Assembly (NCBI GenBank): GCA_964059195.1
Contig: CAXKWD010000011.1
Span: 28,023,791 to 28,087,790, forward strand
From: Ectobius pallidus
Lineage: Eukaryota; Arthropoda; Insecta; Blattodea; Ectobiidae
Reading direction: 5' to 3'
DNA: 64,000 bases
Shown: in pieces, positions 45,673-58,244 of the stretch
Layout of the letters: each line of letters starts with the position of its first letter
Numbering within the stretch: position 1 is the stretch's first letter
Position numbers and translations under genes: made by a program
Notes under the pieces: model-generated
What the model was told of the DNA's origin: nothing
Databases searched by the model: none
Seen by the model: the letters and a program-made list of their open reading frames with translations, nothing else

Positions 45673-46364
45673 CAGTGAGTCCAATGCAAGAGTTGGCCAA
45701 ACATGCGGGTTTTCCGCATCGTGGCAGCCCCTGCTCTGACTCCAGAGCAATTGGGTGAAATATCTACCCAAATAAAGCCGTGAACGATGTAATGGTTCAG
45801 GTTCTCACATTTACAGTTGGAATTACAATGAAAATAACCACGTACCTCATCACAAGAGATGTTGGAAATGTGCTCTCTTACATCCACACAACAATGGAAT
45901 CTTTTCAGGAAATTTTCTTTCACTCACATAAGTTCAGCTTCCGAGATAGAGTTCTTGTGATATTGTCTTTAAGTCCTTCTAATGTATGGGAAATTGACCT
46001 ATACACTATATTTTTCACGTTTCCCCATAAATAATGGTCACATACTGTTAGAACAACTTAAAGACAATATCACAAGAGAAATTAACTCTATCTCGGAAGG
46101 TGAATTTATGTGCGTGGAAGAAAATTTCCTGAAAAGATGCCAGTGTTGTGTGGATGCAAGAGGAGGACATTTCCAACATATCTTGTGATGACGTACGTGG
46201 TTATTTTCATTGTAATTCCAGCTGTAAATGTGAGAACCTGTACTACTACACCGTTCACAGCTTTATTTGCATAGATATTTCACTTGATCGCTCGGGAGTT
46301 AAATCAGGAGCCGCCGCGATGCGGAAACCCGCATGACTGGCCAACTCTTGTGTGGGACTCACTG
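45673..46364. mobile_element. fold-back mariner-type element, copy 2 (complete)
   Basis: 692 bp flanked by TA (45671-45672, 46365-46366). Both ends start CAGTGAGTCC followed by CAAGAGTTGGCCA; arms of about 330 bp are inverted copies of a transposon 3' end. The left arm (minus) reads FHCCVDVREHISNIS..., the right arm (plus) reads LLEQLKDNITREINSISE then FLKRCQCCVDARGGHFQHIL and stop, the usual C-terminus of this transposase class. Only C-terminal pieces exist in either arm. It is the same unit as the truncated copy at 6.5 kb, so it moved as a fold-back, presumably using a transposase supplied elsewhere. Confidence 0.87.
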
Positions 46365-46613
46365 TAGCAAATGTGTGGGATACATGAAGGTGATACCTAA
46401 TGGTCCCAACTGCATAACGACTGGATCCTGTGAATGGTTAAGCATGTGGAAGATATCTATTAGTTTACACTTTATGGGCAGAGAATAATTGAGAAATAGA
46501 TTATGCAAAGTCTTGTCTTGGTAAAGTCGTTAATGGGCATTATCTAAACATTCTGGAAATGTTGTTTGGGAACGAATTGCCACAATAAACTAATGCTGAA
46601 TATAACATCAGTG

Positions 46614-48835
46614 ATACGACCCTAGAAAAGGTAAAGGGATACCTACAAAAAAACGGAATAGATGGCGAAATAGAAGTCGAAGAACTGAACACTATGGGAA
46701 GGAACAAAGCCTTCAAAGTTGGAGTGGACTACAAGCACCAAAAAATAACAGAAGACTCGACTTTCTGGCCAGAAGGAGTCGTGTCCCGGCTTTTTCGTCT
46801 CTCAAGACAAAGAACAGGCGCTCAGTTATAGAAACTCAGAAAGTGACAGTACAATAAGGACTCTCTTATGGAACATAGAAGGGTTGAAAAACGCAGTAAA
46901 TATGATACCAGAAAACGCTTTCGACGAATACGATATAATTTCACTCACAGAAACCTTCTTGACAGCACAATGGAGCAAGGAAAATTTCTATGCTATCCAT
47001 TCTTTTGCCAGCAAAGGGGAAAGAGGAAGACCTAAGGGAGGCATAACCATGCTGTTAAAACCAAAACTAGCCCCATTCGAGATACTGCTCAACTCGAACA
47101 ACATTCTGTTAGTAAAAACCAAACTATGCACAATCATGAACGTATATTTCCAGCCAGAATATAAAGCAGATGAAATACTAGAAGAGATAACGGATGCCCT
47201 CAGCAAAACTAACGAAAAAGACACCATGATTATAATGGGAGACTTAAACTGCAGGATCGACGCCCCCACTCAGAAAACGAAGACCGTGATAAGCTTCATA
47301 GAAAAAGAGGGCCTAACGCTGTTAAACGACAGAAAAGAAAAAACCTATTTTGGCCCAAATGGAGCCAGCACTATAGATCTAGTGTTTACAAATAGTAAGG
47401 AGGTTTATCAAGAGATCCGCCAGGATTTACCAGTAAGGAAACACTTACCAGTATACACACTTATATATACAGGTAACTCGTCCCAAGAAAAATTTCCCCA
47501 AAAAAGCAACCTATCGAGAGAAATCGATCAGGAAAAGCTTAATATCGAAGAGATAAGACTTGTATCGACAGAAATCAAAAAAGGAAATATTGATGAAGCT
47601 TTAAAGAAAATAGAGGAACAGTTAACACAAGCAGTGGTAAAAAAAGAGAGAGTAGAAAACTTCATGCCGTATTCATAGATTACACAAAGGCCTTCGACTC
47701 CCTGAACAGACAGCTTATATTAGAAAAGATTGAAGGAATCACTGGAAGAAATAAAGTAACAAGGTTGATACAAAACATTCTGTCCAAAAACCAAGTCGAG
47801 ATAGACAACAGGGTATCTAAGACAGACCCGCTTGACCAAACAAACGGAGTACTCCAGGGTGATCCCCTAAGTCCCCTGATGTTTATAATAGCAACCGCAG
47901 AAGTGCCTGAAGAAATAGCCACAGAAAACGTTAAAATATTCGCCTATGCAGATGACATGGTCATTACCTCGCAAAACTTGGGAAACCTTCAAACAGCCTT
48001 CGACAAACTCAATACATGGGCCGAAAAAAAACGAGTTGACGATAAATGCAAAAAAGACAGTCAAGATGACGTTCAGAAGGGGAGGAAGGCTTTCAGGAAA
48101 TGACAAGATACTGTATAAGAACACTCCGCTACAGAACGTACCAAATTTCAAGTACCTAGGGATCACGCTTCAAACTCGTGGAGATGCCTATGACCTACAC
48201 ATCAGCGAGCGTGTCACCGCAGCCAAAACGGCAACAAATAGCATAAAGAATCTAAGACAACTGTCCTTGACCACAGCCATCACCCTGTTCCGCCTGAAAA
48301 TTGGCCCAATTATAACTTACGGGCTAGAGATCATTTGGACTCACTTAAAGAAGAAAAACCTAGAAGACATAGAAAAGGTGAAAGCCACATTTCTGAAAAA
48401 AGCGTTATGCCTGTCCAAGTATACGCCATCTCGCCTCACCTATGTGCTAGCAAGAGAACAATTTTTCATTGAGGAACTACGAATTGACCTATTACTACCG
48501 AACACCAGAGCCTATACGGAACTTCTGCAGGAACTCTACATGAAAAGAAATGAGATATGGCCAACTTTCTACGCAACAGACGCGATGACCCACAGGGAGT
48601 GGACTCAAGCCAGATATGACCTACGACATGTGGTCACAAGATACGCCGTACACGGATTTCATCATCGAATATGCCAGACGGAGAAGTTCCACGACCCAAA
48701 CGTTGACTGCAGGTGCAAACTGTGCGGAGTAATATGTGACCGATACCACCTGCAATGGTGCAAAAAAAGGGAAAACTCTATGACAAACTTCTGTAGTACA
48801 TTATGCACATTGTGCGATATCCATCATATTATTAT
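46614..48835 (+). mobile_element. LINE with APE endonuclease and RT, perfect 15-bp target duplication
   Basis: 2,222-bp plus-strand non-LTR element flanked by aatataacatcagtg (46599-46613, 48836-48850). Contents: ORF1 tail (IDGEIEVEELNTMGRNKAFK, DSTFWPEGVVSRLFRLSRQR), then ORF2 endonuclease and an RT missing its N-terminal third. It is 5'-truncated inside ORF1 and ends in a TATTATTATA tail. A perfect duplication suggests a fairly young insertion, despite internal damage. Confidence 0.9.
46884..47678 (+). CDS. LINE ORF2 endonuclease domain
   Basis: 264-codon frame: YDIISLTETFLTAQWS (catalytic Glu), RGRPKGGITMLLKP, VYFQPEYKADEI, MIIMGDLNCRID (Asp/Asn), STIDLVFTN and RKHLPVYTLIYT. This is an APE-type endonuclease of a non-LTR retrotransposon; the SDHxP motif appears as RKHLP, so its final His is retained but the Asp is not. 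After residue 240 the frame ends at the border of a deletion that removed the linker and first RT motifs. ORF2 probably began upstream near 46850, overlapping the end of ORF1. Confidence 0.8.
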   Translation: MKNAVNMIPENAFDEYDIISLTETFLTAQWSKENFYAIHSFASKGERGRPKGGITMLLKPKLAPFEILLNSNNILLVKTKLCTIMNVYFQPEYKADEILEEITDALSKTNEKDTMIIMGDLNCRIDAPTQKTKTVISFIEKEGLTLLNDRKEKTYFGPNGASTIDLVFTNSKEVYQEIRQDLPVRKHLPVYTLIYTGNSSQEKFPQKSNLSREIDQEKLNIEEIRLVSTEIKKGNIDEALKKIEEQLTQAVVKKERVENFMPYS

Positions 48836-48842
48836 AATATAA
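47665..48842 (+). pseudogene. LINE ORF2 reverse transcriptase, frameshifted
   Basis: Starts abruptly with AVFIDYTKAFDSLNRQLIL (motif A), then NGVLQGDPLSPLMFIIA (B), IFAYADDMVITSQN (C, intact YADD) and FDKLNTWAEKK; a frameshift near 48030 moves to the next frame: ELTINAKKTVKMTFRRGG, NVPNFKYLGITLQTRGDAYD, FRLKIGPIITYGLEIIW, LKKALCLSKYTPSRLTYVLA, and a terminal CRCKLCGVICDRYHLQWCKK cysteine/histidine cluster. Two breaks, otherwise well preserved. The clade is not certain. Confidence 0.85.
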
Positions 48843-48850
48843 CATCAGTG

Positions 48851-50289
48851 CATTTTATCAACCTAATAATCTTTGTCACGTATTTTGTCCATACAGGGTC
48901 TCTAATCCTTCAATCTCCAAATAATTTCCATGAGCTTGAAGATTTTACATACCGTACATTATTTTTATAGTATTCTGTACATTATTTTTATAGTATTCTG
49001 AAGTCCAATCACTTTTACAACTGAACTTAAAGAGTAGCCAACCGGCAATAAAAAGCAGCATGCTTGTCTCTTTCAGGTCATCGAGTAATGTGTTATAGTG
49101 AAGGAGACAACTAGTTCTGTTTACTTTACTCTTGGTTCTTAGGTGAAAGAACTTGAGTATGTAACTACATAACATACTGCTCATATAGGAAAACTTGCAA
49201 AACTAGGACTATTGACAAGATTATTATTGTTAGATAGGCATAATCGAATTTCACTGCTTCTTACCATATACCACAACAAATGGTATACATACGAAAATCA
49301 AGGAGTCAGGAATATATAAAATAGGCCTATATGATTAGAAAATTATTCATCATAATAGAGTCCACTTAAGAGTGTAATAATACAACAAAAAATTACAATT
49401 TATATGAAGAGACGATTTCCGTTTTCTTTTAAATGAAACATATTGTAACGTACCATAATATCAGATTTGTGAAGTACGGATGTAGGTATTCAGAATTAAG
49501 AAAACATTAAGAAAGGAAAATCTTTAGTTAACATGAGAGCTAAGGTCAGAGCCAATTGCTTAGAACACCTTCATGTATTAAACAACGTCTTACTATAGTA
49601 CCTTAATGTTAGTTATTCATTAATCTATTAGGCAACTATTAACAACATACCATGCGCCCAATTAAGCCATATGGTGGCAAAAGATTTCCAGGTTTAACGA
49701 GGGGCTGTATACTTTTACAAATTCTGGCCGCCATGGTTCTTGCCTTCTGCTTTCAGTTTCTTCTGCTACAAGAACATGGAGATCAAAGGAACAGAGCACT
49801 ACACGGAGAACGATGATGCAAAGAAGATAGAACAACTGGTGCTGCTTCTTCTTCTTCTTCTTCTTGTCCTCTATAAAGGCCTTGTCTACAAATAAATTAA
49901 TCATAATAACAACAGCAATAATTATGATGATGATAATAATAATTATATTTATTACAATAACCACAATAATATAATGAATCTCACCATGGCAATCTTACAC
50001 TTCGTTAGCCCCAAGCCATTTGGCAGTTAGCATTGCCAGCTTATTTTAGGGGGCCATGAAGTTTAAAATTACCTGTACCCTAAACTTAAATGCCAAAATT
50101 CTGTTATGATACTACAGTAATGTGAATTTAATTTCATAGTCAGTCAGGACTGTTGAACAGGGAACAGGCTTGACATCCTATGATCCACTTAATAATTACT
50201 TCCTTCCTCAATGGTAATAGACAATTCCTAAGCAAGCCAAAGGAACAATATTACTGTATATTTTATGGAATCCATAGGTTTACTGCTGC
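48851..50289. other. unassigned stretch
   Basis: Contains a direct duplication of tacattatttttatagtattctg near 48950-48999, a TTC microsatellite (49845-49866) and an AT/ATG-rich repeat (49915-49975). No gene recognised. Confidence 0.5.
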
Positions 50290-50712
50290 ACTTACATAAG
50301 CCCACCATTCAACCCTATTCCATCCAACCATCCTCTCGCAAATCCTACTTTCTTTAAATCTATTGTAATATTGTCCTCCCACTTGCATCTAGGTCTTCCA
50401 AGTGGCATCTTCCCTTCGGTTCTCCCTGTCAATACTGGTGAGATATGTCTTTCCTCTCCATGTGCACGTCGGGCCCATTTCATCCTCCTCGATTTAATTA
50501 CCCTTATTATATTTGGTGAAGTTATAAAGCTCGTCATTAAGCAGTTATCTCTAGTCCCTGTTTTCATCTCCCTTAGGTCCGAATATTTTCCTAAGCACCC
50601 TGTTTCCGAACACACTCAGATTATGTTCTTCCCGAAGAGGAAGAGACCATGTCTCACATCCATAGAATACAACTGGCAGGATGTCTTATAAAATTTTATT
50701 TTTAGATTTCTA
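50290..50712 (-). pseudogene. LINE RT C-terminal remnant (minus)
   Basis: Minus strand: DELYNFTKYN-like region, SPNIIRVIKSRRMKWARRAH, GEERHISPVL, GRTEGKMPLGRPRCKWEDNI and TIDLKKVGF. The SPNIIRVIKSRRxxWAxHxxR...GRPRxxWEDNI end is a common LINE ORF2 C-terminus in insects. Stops and frameshifts throughout. Confidence 0.75.
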
Positions 50713-50852
50713 GACAGAAAACAAAAAACATGATAAAGGATATGGACGTGCTGTCATACGAAAATCTAAAGAGAACAGCGATGAAGAGGAAGACATGGCT
50801 ACTACAACAAGGCATTGCCTTTAGATCCTGATGATGATGATGAGACAGAAAA
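50713..50852 (+). pseudogene. LINE 3' end (plus) with ATG repeat tail
   Basis: The plus strand encodes MIKDMDVLSYENLKRTAMKR and KTWLLQQGIAF, resembling the last residues of an RTE-like ORF2 (YExLKRxAxxRxxW), then tcctgatgatgatgatga, the typical short repeat tail. It abuts the minus-strand remnant. Confidence 0.5.
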
Positions 50853-53800
50853 CAAGAAGATAAAAGTTTCTGAATTGCATAAAACAAGCATTTCCCAATT
50901 TCAGTCAATACATAACTTCTTTCTTAATATTATTACAGTAACAATTTAATTAAATAGTAACTAGGAGCAAGAAGTGCACAAATTTTGCTTAGAAGATCCA
51001 ATTCAAACTTGAAGTTGTTCAGTCAGGCAAAATCTCTGACTTGGGAACCACTGCTTGAAATCCTACAATACAACTCTTGCTTTTCTTCCCGTCTGAAGAA
51101 TTTATTGTCATTGGCCCATAGCAATGAGATCAGCACAAGGCAGCTGTCATCTATGGGCTAATGTTTCTTTGCTTAATATTCTTCTGTAATTTCACCTGTA
51201 CATGGTATATTCAGTTTTATTATAAGATTTGTTTTTTATTTTAGGTGTTCATCGCTTACCTCCATAGATTTTTCTAACAAAATATATCTTTGGCCATGAT
51301 GTTCTTTATATCATTACACATAATAAACTGATACTTCATTTTTAACGATTTAACTGTTACATTTCGGCACACAGATAATTGAAGAGGGTATAACGATTAG
51401 GGGTTGGGATGCTATCGGTTGCATAGGTGTAGGAAGTACTTTGAATTTATATCTGACGATATTTCACAACATGGAAGTATGAATTTCAAAATTAGCTTTG
51501 GCATGCATTTTCAAATTAAAATCACGCTAGGGACATAATTAACTATGATACAAATATGAATGGACAATGCTTTTAAGAGATTTTGCATTTTATTGCTATT
51601 TCAAAAATCATCATCCCTAGATATCATCCTCATTTCACTTATCTGGGAATAATTGAATTTACTTAAAACTGTGTCCATGTAAGAGATGTATTTCTTCAAC
51701 GCAACAAGGAGAATGAGGAGGGATATCTACAGGCTATACAAGGTGTTTCAAAATGGACAACAAATTAAACATTTTTAAATATTTAATTCGTTAGAAAGTT
51801 ATAAATACAGTGAATAATCTATCTTTCACAGAATACTAAGTAAAGCTGTACACTAGAAGCGACCATGAGAAGGTCCCAAACCAAATACAAAGTGAAAAGT
51901 TAAAATTTACACAGAGAATTTACATACACTCACTATACAGACTTAAAGCTTTTAATCAGTTTTTAAAGATATAATGTATTATTTACACCCATACTTCATG
52001 TATTCATTAAAATAGTTTTTTTTGAAGTTATTTAACACCTAGATTCTGCATTAATGAATACAACATATTAAAAAGCTTTCAACAGGTACAACAAATGACT
52101 AATATACACTACGCAACAGCACTGGTAACTGCATATACGATACCTTTTCACTGCATTATCACAAACAACTGGAAACCAGGCTGAGAAGAATAATTATTGC
52201 ATAAAATCAAGTTTCCCCCCCCCCCCCCTTAAAATTCCACCGTGTTTTGTCAAGAAATAAAGGCAATGAAAATATTGAAAACACAATGCCCAATTCCAAC
52301 TCATTTGCCAGTAAAGTAAAGCTAGAATATAGGAGTACCGGTACACAAGTTTTAGTCAAGTGAAATACGTGCCCAGATCAAATATACAAATTATTCAATT
52401 ACTTTACACCAATGTAATGAATGGTTTCAACAGTAGAAGGTAATAAATAAAAAAAGTTGTTCACATTTCATATTAAAAACTATTGATAGTCATCCAGTAG
52501 GATCTTCGTCTTAATTATGACATATACTAATAAATAAGTGCATGCTTGTATTAATTATGGTTGTATATACACAGAAGATAAGAATGTACCATACATGGGT
52601 TGGACTAAAAGCAATGGCAAAAGTGTATTTTCTTGAAAAAGGCTTTATTGTAGGAGGGAATATACTTATATCATCATAAAGCCCTTTTGAAGAAAACAGA
52701 CTGTTGCCATTCATTTTTATCCAACCCATGTATTTAATTTGAAACTCGATCAATCATTATGGTATGCTGTAAATACAATTTAACAGAAATATAAAATTAT
52801 GCTTTCATCCACATCAGCGATGGAAAATAAGTTTCCAAATTACTCTCCCCCCTCTATCTCGGAGAAAATAACTGAGGTAAAACGAAACTAATGATGATGA
52901 TTGACAGGCTTTCAGTCTTACCTCACGGACTTACACAGTTTAGTATAATAATAAAATCAACATAGAGAATTGATTTTATTTTACATACAGGTTGTTTATT
53001 ATGCAGTTTCATTTCCTGTTCTCAAGCCTTTAAGATTGTTTTGTGTTCTTTTATTAATTGATACCACAACTGTGTAATAATGAAATTCTGTACTATAATA
53101 TCATTATATATAGCCTACTATGTAATGTAATGTCACATGCAGTAATAAAGCGTATTTATAGTATGGTGGAACAAGAGTTGTTTGCTATTTCTTGCTCGAC
53201 ATACCATAATATATTGAGAAATTCAGAGAGGATTGGGGGAAGAGTAAGATTATGCTGGCAGTAGTTTTCAAGACACATCAATACTACAGATCATCCAAAC
53301 TTAACACTCACTTTAAGGAAATATATTACATGTTATCGTGAAATGAAGAGAATTAACAATTATCCATGAAAGCAATGTTTTACAGTTTTGTACATGTAAG
53401 ACTTTGTTGCTAATGCACACATTTTTTAGACTTATAGTGGAACACTTGATTAAGTCACCATAGAGACAAATAAAAAGTTCAGAAAATTCTTGCAATACTT
53501 CTCTTCTTTTGTAAACCCGGGCCCACATATTATCATATATTTACACTGTGTAATGACCTAATATTGGATACTTGTGAAACTTGAAGAGATGTGAATCCTA
53601 TCTGGTAAGAAGAATATTCTTAAATTATAGGCAACATTCAAATTCAAATGAAACTAAATTTAAAATTTGCAGGAAACTATTCCATTTAATTTACGAACAT
53701 GAAACATCTCGAGCCATCTGTTTAAGAATATGTGAATTACATATTTCTATTACTTTTATCACAGAGCAAGATTTGCAAAAGGCAGGAATAAATGTCTGGT

Positions 53801-54989
53801 TTTCAGCTTGGTTCAGAGCTACAGAAACCACTCAGCTCCTCAAGAACATGCCCTGGAGAACCAGGCGACCCTGGGAAATGCACAACAAACTGAAAGTTGG
53901 GTTTAATTCCTGCCCAAGACAAATCTTCCTCCACAGAATACATTGAATATAATGCTTTACGTTTCCTACACTAACTTTGTTTCATTTTTATGTCAAGCAT
54001 CTATATGCATCAGTCCTCTTTTCAAGGCTTATTTGTTCCGTTTGTATGTCGCCAATACTCTATGAGTTGTTAGTTGTGTTGTGACTATTAAAGGTGCACT
54101 GAAAAGCTCGTATTGGCCTAATGGTGTTAACCATTATTATTATTATTACTATTATTTTGCCTACCGGGTGCACAATGAAGTTTAAGCTAATCTTGCTGTG
54201 TCTTCTCTCAATTCTCTAATAATAGAGGTACTGTAAGTCAACTCAAAACCAGTTTCTTTCATTTTGATGTGAACAAGGTCATGATTTCATATAACACTTT
54301 CTCCTCTCTCCTCTATGTGGTGTGTTTATCTTACAGTTATAACAAGATGTCTAAATGTTTACCATCCATTGCTAATTTAGATAAGGCAATGGAGTGAAGG
54401 AAAGCTATCGTTTGCAGAGAAAATGGATATTATACATCAGTATGAATTGGGTGAACGTGCCGTAGACATTACATCTTTATTAGACCTTAGGGTAAAGAAC
54501 TGTACTGTTGTATTTTAGATCAAAGTTACTATGCCCATCTGATAACTATTCATACCATATTTTCATGGTAGATTTGACTGTTTTGTGAATCATTTATAAG
54601 TTTCCAAAACAAAAATTGCCCTGCTGAACATCAGCTGACATCCCAATTCTAACAACCCTATGCTCAATGTAAAGTTAGGACCACACTTTCTAACTGATTA
54701 CTGGCTAAATAACGTTAGCCTGGGACAGAACTTGGACGAGTAACTATTTTTGGGAAAAAGGAAGAACAAGTCACCTGCTAGTCACCCTACCACAACTCAA
54801 TAACGGGACCCCCCCTGGGATGGCGGTCGTTTAGGGTGGGGAGAATCTTCAAACAATGAGAGAATCTAGGAGACAATTGTAGAACTACTAGCAGAATAGG
54901 GAAAAATTATTTCTTCTCTTCTCTTCTCCTCTCCTATCCTCCCTTCCTCTCACTTATTCCTCACCCTACCTACCTATTTGGGACCTATT
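50853..54989. other. unassigned stretch
   Basis: A C run lies at 52207-52228. The 121-codon frame at 53581-53946 has no recognisable feature; its stretch AWFRATETTQLLKNMPWRTR looks ordinary and I do not call it a gene. No exons recognised. Confidence 0.5.
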
Positions 54990-55084
54990 CCTATCCTATA
55001 AATTTATGCATCGAGCAGGATTTGAACACGGGACTGCTAGCTTCATAAACAGTCATTTTAACCACTACACCACTGAATGATCGA
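54990..55084 (-). mobile_element. tRNA-derived SINE head
   Basis: The minus strand has AGTGGTGTAGTGGTTAAAAT (A box) and GTGTTCAAATCCTGCTC (B box, 55015-55032) at tRNA-like spacing, followed by a tRNA-unrelated tail towards lower coordinates. The tail end is not located. Confidence 0.6.
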
Positions 55085-56620
55085 TGAGTGAAGCAAAAAT
55101 TCGTCTATTTAAGTTTAGAGAGCTACATGAAATAGTGGAGACTGATAATTTTTGTATTCAATGTAATAGTGAAATATTAAGTTGGCTCTGAAAAGAGGAA
55201 AGTTTTAAATGGTACAAGGGTCGTTTTCGTTTATTAATCAACTCGTCTTGTGGATGGCATACCATTCAAATCTAATACTCTTTGCTGGGCAATATCACAA
55301 CATGACCTCTTACTTCTTATGCTAAAGAGGTTCTGGTGATGACGTGGTACAAAGGTTATTTTCGTACTGTAGTAATTACCGCATATGTTTTGGTACAAGA
55401 TTCTTTCTCAGGCAAAGTGAATAGTGCACTATAATAGTGAACTGCAGTGCCGGCATGGAAAGGGGAAGCGGGCCATTGCCGTAGCAATGCACGGCAGGAG
55501 TGGGGAGCGCTTAAGGGGTGACTTGTTCTTCTCTTTAGCCCTATTTTCCCCACTAACGTTTCCTGTTAAGGGAAGCATACAAGAGGCATACTGTGTTCAG
55601 ATATAAGTCTCCTATAATGGTCACCACTTACATAATTATTTGATCAATTGGGTTAAAGGAATTTACTTCAAAAGGTACCTCTTCCTAAGAAATGGATTCA
55701 TCTCACTAGGCGAACAAAGACCATGGAGGTTGAAAGTGGATTTTCTAGCAAACTATTACATTGGATTCAAATACACATCGTCACTGTGCTGCCATAAGCA
55801 CGAATGTGCAAAAATTCAGATTTTGACTTCACTACATTGCTTGCATCTGTTTACATTAATCTTTGTTCTCGAGGAACCAGAAACAATGTATTTTCTTTCC
55901 TTGGTTACTAACAGTTAGTTCCATTTCAACGAAAGTACAAGTTCTGCTTTATTTGTTATGCTACAATAACAAATGTGACCCATTCGTTAAGTTTTTATTT
56001 TTGCACATTCGTGGTTATGACAGCACAGTGACGATATTTTACACTGGCTCAATTGAAACTGAAGGGCATACAGGTATTATATTTCTGCATAATCTACACC
56101 ATTTTTTAAATACGGTGAAAATTTCTATATACTTGAACATAATCCAAAGAGAAAATATGCGAGAGTAGTAGTAAATAATGTATGAATATGTATATGTGGT
56201 TTGTGTGTAATTTTTGGAATCAATATAGGCCTACACATGCTGTAAATTGTATGTGTGCTCTGAAAGAAAACAAAGCTGACTTGTAAGAGAATATAGAATG
56301 TTTTAGGCCTCTCTGCAAAATAGTTTCACCGGCTGAACATAGAAATAAGAGTCAACAGTCCATACTACAAGAACATTAATGGAAGTACAAAAACAAGTGA
56401 AGAGTAACTTCAGTTTCCTAACTAATATTCTACTCATAAACTGTGTTTATATTTTATGCATGTATACAAAGTGTGGCACTGTGATGTTCTTTCAGATATG
56501 TGTAGACACACATGTGCAATATTCGGATACTTTGAGGTACATCTGTGCAACCATGATGCAAGTAGATGCAATTTATATACAGCAGATTTTGAGTTCAATT
56601 ATACATCTGATAGAATCATA
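55085..56620. other. unassigned stretch
   Basis: A GC-richer patch at 55440-55530 is not identifiable. The 92-121-codon frames around 55640-56744 show no family features. Confidence 0.5.
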
Positions 56621-56628
56621 CACTATAC

Positions 56629-56828
56629 GGGAAAAAGGTAGAATCGGTCCCAACCGAGTTTTCACTCCCACTCCTATAATTGTGAAATATGATTTTTGGT
56701 GCAAGGGTATTTTATTTTATTATGAATTATTATTTTGTTTATAGTTGTGACAAATTATGTTTGGTGCAAGGGTCTTTTATTATTCAGTGGAAGGAAAAAT
56801 CGGGTGGAACCGATTCTACCTTTTCTCC
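56629..56828. mobile_element. 200-bp MITE with perfect 8-bp duplication
   Basis: Termini GGGAAAAAGGTAGAATCGG and the complement GGAGAAAAGGTAGAATCGG, flanked by cactatac (56621-56628, 56829-56836). It holds two direct copies of ttggtgcaagggt (about 56697 and 56761). 8-bp duplication suggests hAT, although the termini are unusual. Confidence 0.8.
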
Positions 56829-56836
56829 CACTATAC

Positions 56837-58236
56837 CTGGGTATATATATAATATATAAACATGTCACAATGATTCATCTATTCCATCAGTTTTAAGGCC
56901 TGTGCTACGACTGTTAGATAAGCATCCAGGTACATATGTCGCAGTCACACGAATCGGAATATAATTATTTTATCTTGAACTATTACCAGAAGTTAACTAT
57001 GGCATTGCTGTATGCAAGGCAACAGCAATATTTAACATTGGCAATGATTTCTAACAAACTTTCCTGCCCCTGAGAAGTCTCGAGGTCGGAATCTTTGTTT
57101 GGTCTCTAGTCTGGGCATCGTTCAGTTAGATGTCACTACAGCTGCAAAGCATATTTTTTGGAACACTTTACTCTTTATAAAACAAACATTGGAACAAATT
57201 TTTAAAAGTATATTAATGAATATGTGAAATTCTATAACTTTTAAATTCAAGCCAAAAATTGAATCATGTCTGTTAACTTTCTCGCATCAAGGTTCAGTGT
57301 CAGTTTGACATAGGCGAGGAAAACTTCAGTGAAACAGCTGGTTTCCAAGAATGGCAAATATATGTGAATAGTAATCCTCACATTTTACGTGAAGGATTAT
57401 TTATTATTAACAATCTGCTTTTATACAAGTTTTTGGGGAAACACATTTATACATCAATAGCAGTGAAGAGGCTAAATGGCATTCTTTGAAATTGTAATTA
57501 AAGAGAAGTCGTAGTTTATGTTGAAAATCTGATTTAGAAAGAATTTGCTACCTTGCACATAACTTTTAAACCAGAGGTTTATCTGGCAATTGTAGTACAG
57601 GCCCTTCAAATTAGAGAAGACATAGCTTTATGAACAATGTGTTAGTATAAAGAATACAAAAGTATCTTGTTTATGCTGAATATTTAAATATGATAATTGG
57701 TATAAACCGAGCATCTGTGGAAAATATAAAAATGTATAAAATGTATATAAGCCCAAACTGTCATGGAAATGAACTCCAAATCACACAATATATATAGATA
57801 TATATCTATATATAAATAAAAAGAAGTGTTTTATCATAGCACTGAGTGAACACTTACATATAATTTGTTTTTGGAACTTTGGAATATATACACATACATA
57901 ACCCCAATTCCCCAATATGTAAATTCTCAAAATATTTATCGCTTAAAATTATTGCCACTAAGAGCAGAAGACCTGTCAATCACCTAGCTAGTCATCTATC
58001 TTTCTAAAGTTGTTTGCAGTTAAAACCTTTGTACTAACTGTGCTCTTATTGTAATACTTTTCAAATGAAAAACTGAACTGCACATGCATAGAAAGAATAT
58101 ACTAGAACAAATCTGATATTGAGATTACATTAATTGTTAGTGATCTTTAAAGCAGGACATCAATTAATAGTGAATATTTAAATATGAAGTTTAAAATTTT
58201 AGCACAATGTTTTTCCAGCTAAATATAAAATGTCAT
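56837..58236. other. unassigned stretch
   Basis: A TA/TATAGA microsatellite lies at 57787-57815. Nothing else recognised. Confidence 0.5.
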
Positions 58237-58244
58237 TAAATACA

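Noticed and set aside
53581..53946. 121-codon gene
   Set aside because: No recognisable motif, no splice context, and length is within what AT-rich DNA offers by chance.
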